Below are positions 63,240-64,000 of a DNA stretch of 64,000 bases, in pieces. This DNA is from Fusobacteria bacterium ZRK30 (GTDB lineage Bacteria > Fusobacteriota > Fusobacteriia > Fusobacteriales > Fusobacteriaceae). The first letter of the stretch is position 1; every line of letters begins with the position of its first letter. The notes beneath the pieces were generated by a model. The model had not been told where the DNA came from. It saw nothing but the letters and a program-made list of their open reading frames with translations, and made no database searches. The stretch covers positions 1,860,001 to 1,924,000 of the forward strand of contig CP102405.1 in NCBI GenBank assembly GCA_024628785.1, in the 5' to 3' direction. Made by a program: the position numbers and the translations under genes.

Positions 63240-63977
63240 ATGCTAAAAGAGATTAATTTTACCTTTAACAACTATATGAAAGCATTTAAATTCATAGGCC
63301 AGAACAAACTAAAAAAGTTTTATCTTATTCCGGGAATCATCAACATAATCCTCATAGCTATATTTTATTTCTTGAGCAGATTTATTGGAGGGACTTTGGT
63401 AGAGTTTGCAGGTAAACTTTTAGGAGGAGACCTAAACTCGTTTATTCAGTTTATTTTAAAATTTATTATCTATCTGACAATTTTTGCTATCTATTATCTA
63501 GTTTATAAAACATTGATTTTAATTGTTCTTTCCCCATTTTTAAGTTATATATCAGAAAGAACTGAATCAATTCTTACAGGGAAGGAGTTTAACTTCAGCT
63601 TTAAAGATAATTTATACTTTATCAAAAGAGGTATAGTTGTTACGGTGAAGTCATTTTTAAGGGAATTTGTAATGACCTGTATCATCCTGCTTTTATTCTT
63701 TATTCCCCTTGTAAATACTGCTATCCCGGTATTGTTATTTATGGTACAGTCGTATTACATTGGATTTTCATTTATCGACTATACTCTGGAGCGGCATGAT
63801 TTTGAGACAGGAACAACTATTATTCGTAAAAACTATCTATTTTTCCTGATCAACGGAGGGCTGTTTACAATATTGCTCTTTATTCCCCTCATAGGAGTAT
63901 TTATAGCACCCTTAGCCACAGTAGTTGCTACAACAACGGGAACATTAGAATTGATTGAGGAGAATAAAAAGGGCTGA
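63240..63977 (+). CDS. EI24/CysZ-like integral membrane protein
   Basis: 245 residues with about 5-6 membrane helices and the EI24-domain pattern: NKLKKFYLIPGIINIIL, a LIVLSPFLSYISERTE turn and the second half (SFIDYTLERHDFETG). CysZ imports sulfate, but many family members have unknown roles, and no sulfur genes are near. GGGAGTGAG precedes the ATG. A partial terminator (GGGCT..AGCCCC) starts at the window end. Confidence 0.8.
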   Translation: MLKEINFTFNNYMKAFKFIGQNKLKKFYLIPGIINIILIAIFYFLSRFIGGTLVEFAGKLLGGDLNSFIQFILKFIIYLTIFAIYYLVYKTLILIVLSPFLSYISERTESILTGKEFNFSFKDNLYFIKRGIVVTVKSFLREFVMTCIILLLFFIPLVNTAIPVLLFMVQSYYIGFSFIDYTLERHDFETGTTIIRKNYLFFLINGGLFTILLFIPLIGVFIAPLATVVATTTGTLELIEENKKG

Positions 63978-64000
63978 TTTTCTTTCTAAGCCCCCTAAAA

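Noticed and set aside
1-64000. CRISPR array, prophage or integrated plasmid
   Set aside because: No regular spaced repeats, phage structural genes, integrase or replication genes were seen anywhere in the window.

Overview
This AT-rich window reads as the chromosome of a Gram-negative, anaerobic member of the Fusobacteriota, probably a marine genus such as Psychrilyobacter, Ilyobacter or Propionigenium (inferred from style, not from a marker gene). The support is a run of outer-membrane genes (lpxD, ompH/skp, bamA, tamB, an OmpA protein, a beta-barrel porin) combined with very low GC, TTA/AGA/ATA-rich codon use and strong GGAGG ribosome sites. I found no rRNA, tRNA or CRISPR array.

Layout. 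1-627: no protein gene, but two minus-strand units, each with a near-consensus promoter with a 17-nt spacer followed by a structured or terminated transcript; I read these as candidate small RNAs. 628-4325: a hydrolase, a small Cys protein, and a dead IS21 element with an intact 8-bp target duplication. 4321-10494: a CHASE-PAS-GGDEF-EAL protein, a lipoprotein, a VOC protein, an epimerase and an OmpA protein. 10801-12835: a ClC channel and a second gene, both cut short on either side of an IS256 element. 13024-16456: a flavodoxin, two FMN-binding (flavinylated) exported proteins and a porin. 17022-32892: an accessory, repeatedly invaded stretch with two orphan peptide-binding lipoproteins, a C26 amidotransferase/AGCS symporter operon headed by a zinc-ribbon microprotein, an IS30 copy, IS3-family remnants, a marR pseudogene, a NhaD-type transporter with a PTS IIA-CBS protein, YeiH, and a GIY-YIG fragment. 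32893-36010: a ROK regulator divergent from a PTS IIBC gene and a PHP-type metallohydrolase, with a perfect 20-bp palindrome between promoter and start codon. 36180-46898: nfo, iadA-yfcC, a MATE pump, a nitronate monooxygenase-like flavoprotein, a pseudopilin, tpx, and a marR-yhdT-panF operon. 47000-59868: one long minus-strand block trkH-trkA-mnmG-rsmG-tamB-bamA-ompH-lpxD. 60064-63977: pepT, hutD, an EamA transporter and an EI24 protein.

How the genes fit together. The 47-60 kb block couples potassium uptake, tRNA/rRNA modification and outer-membrane assembly, and looks like vertically inherited core. The 13-15 kb cluster looks like an extracytoplasmic flavin electron-transfer module. Several loci are peptide and amino-acid import and breakdown (two OppA-like proteins, AGCS, C26 amidotransferase, IadA-YfcC, PepT, HutD), fitting an amino-acid fermenter.

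Most promising for something undescribed: the ROK/PTS/PHP locus (a PTS sugar paired with a PHP metallohydrolase instead of a glycosidase), the two-motif flavinylated protein, and the tandem candidate sRNAs with CU-rich, Shine-Dalgarno-complementary segments.
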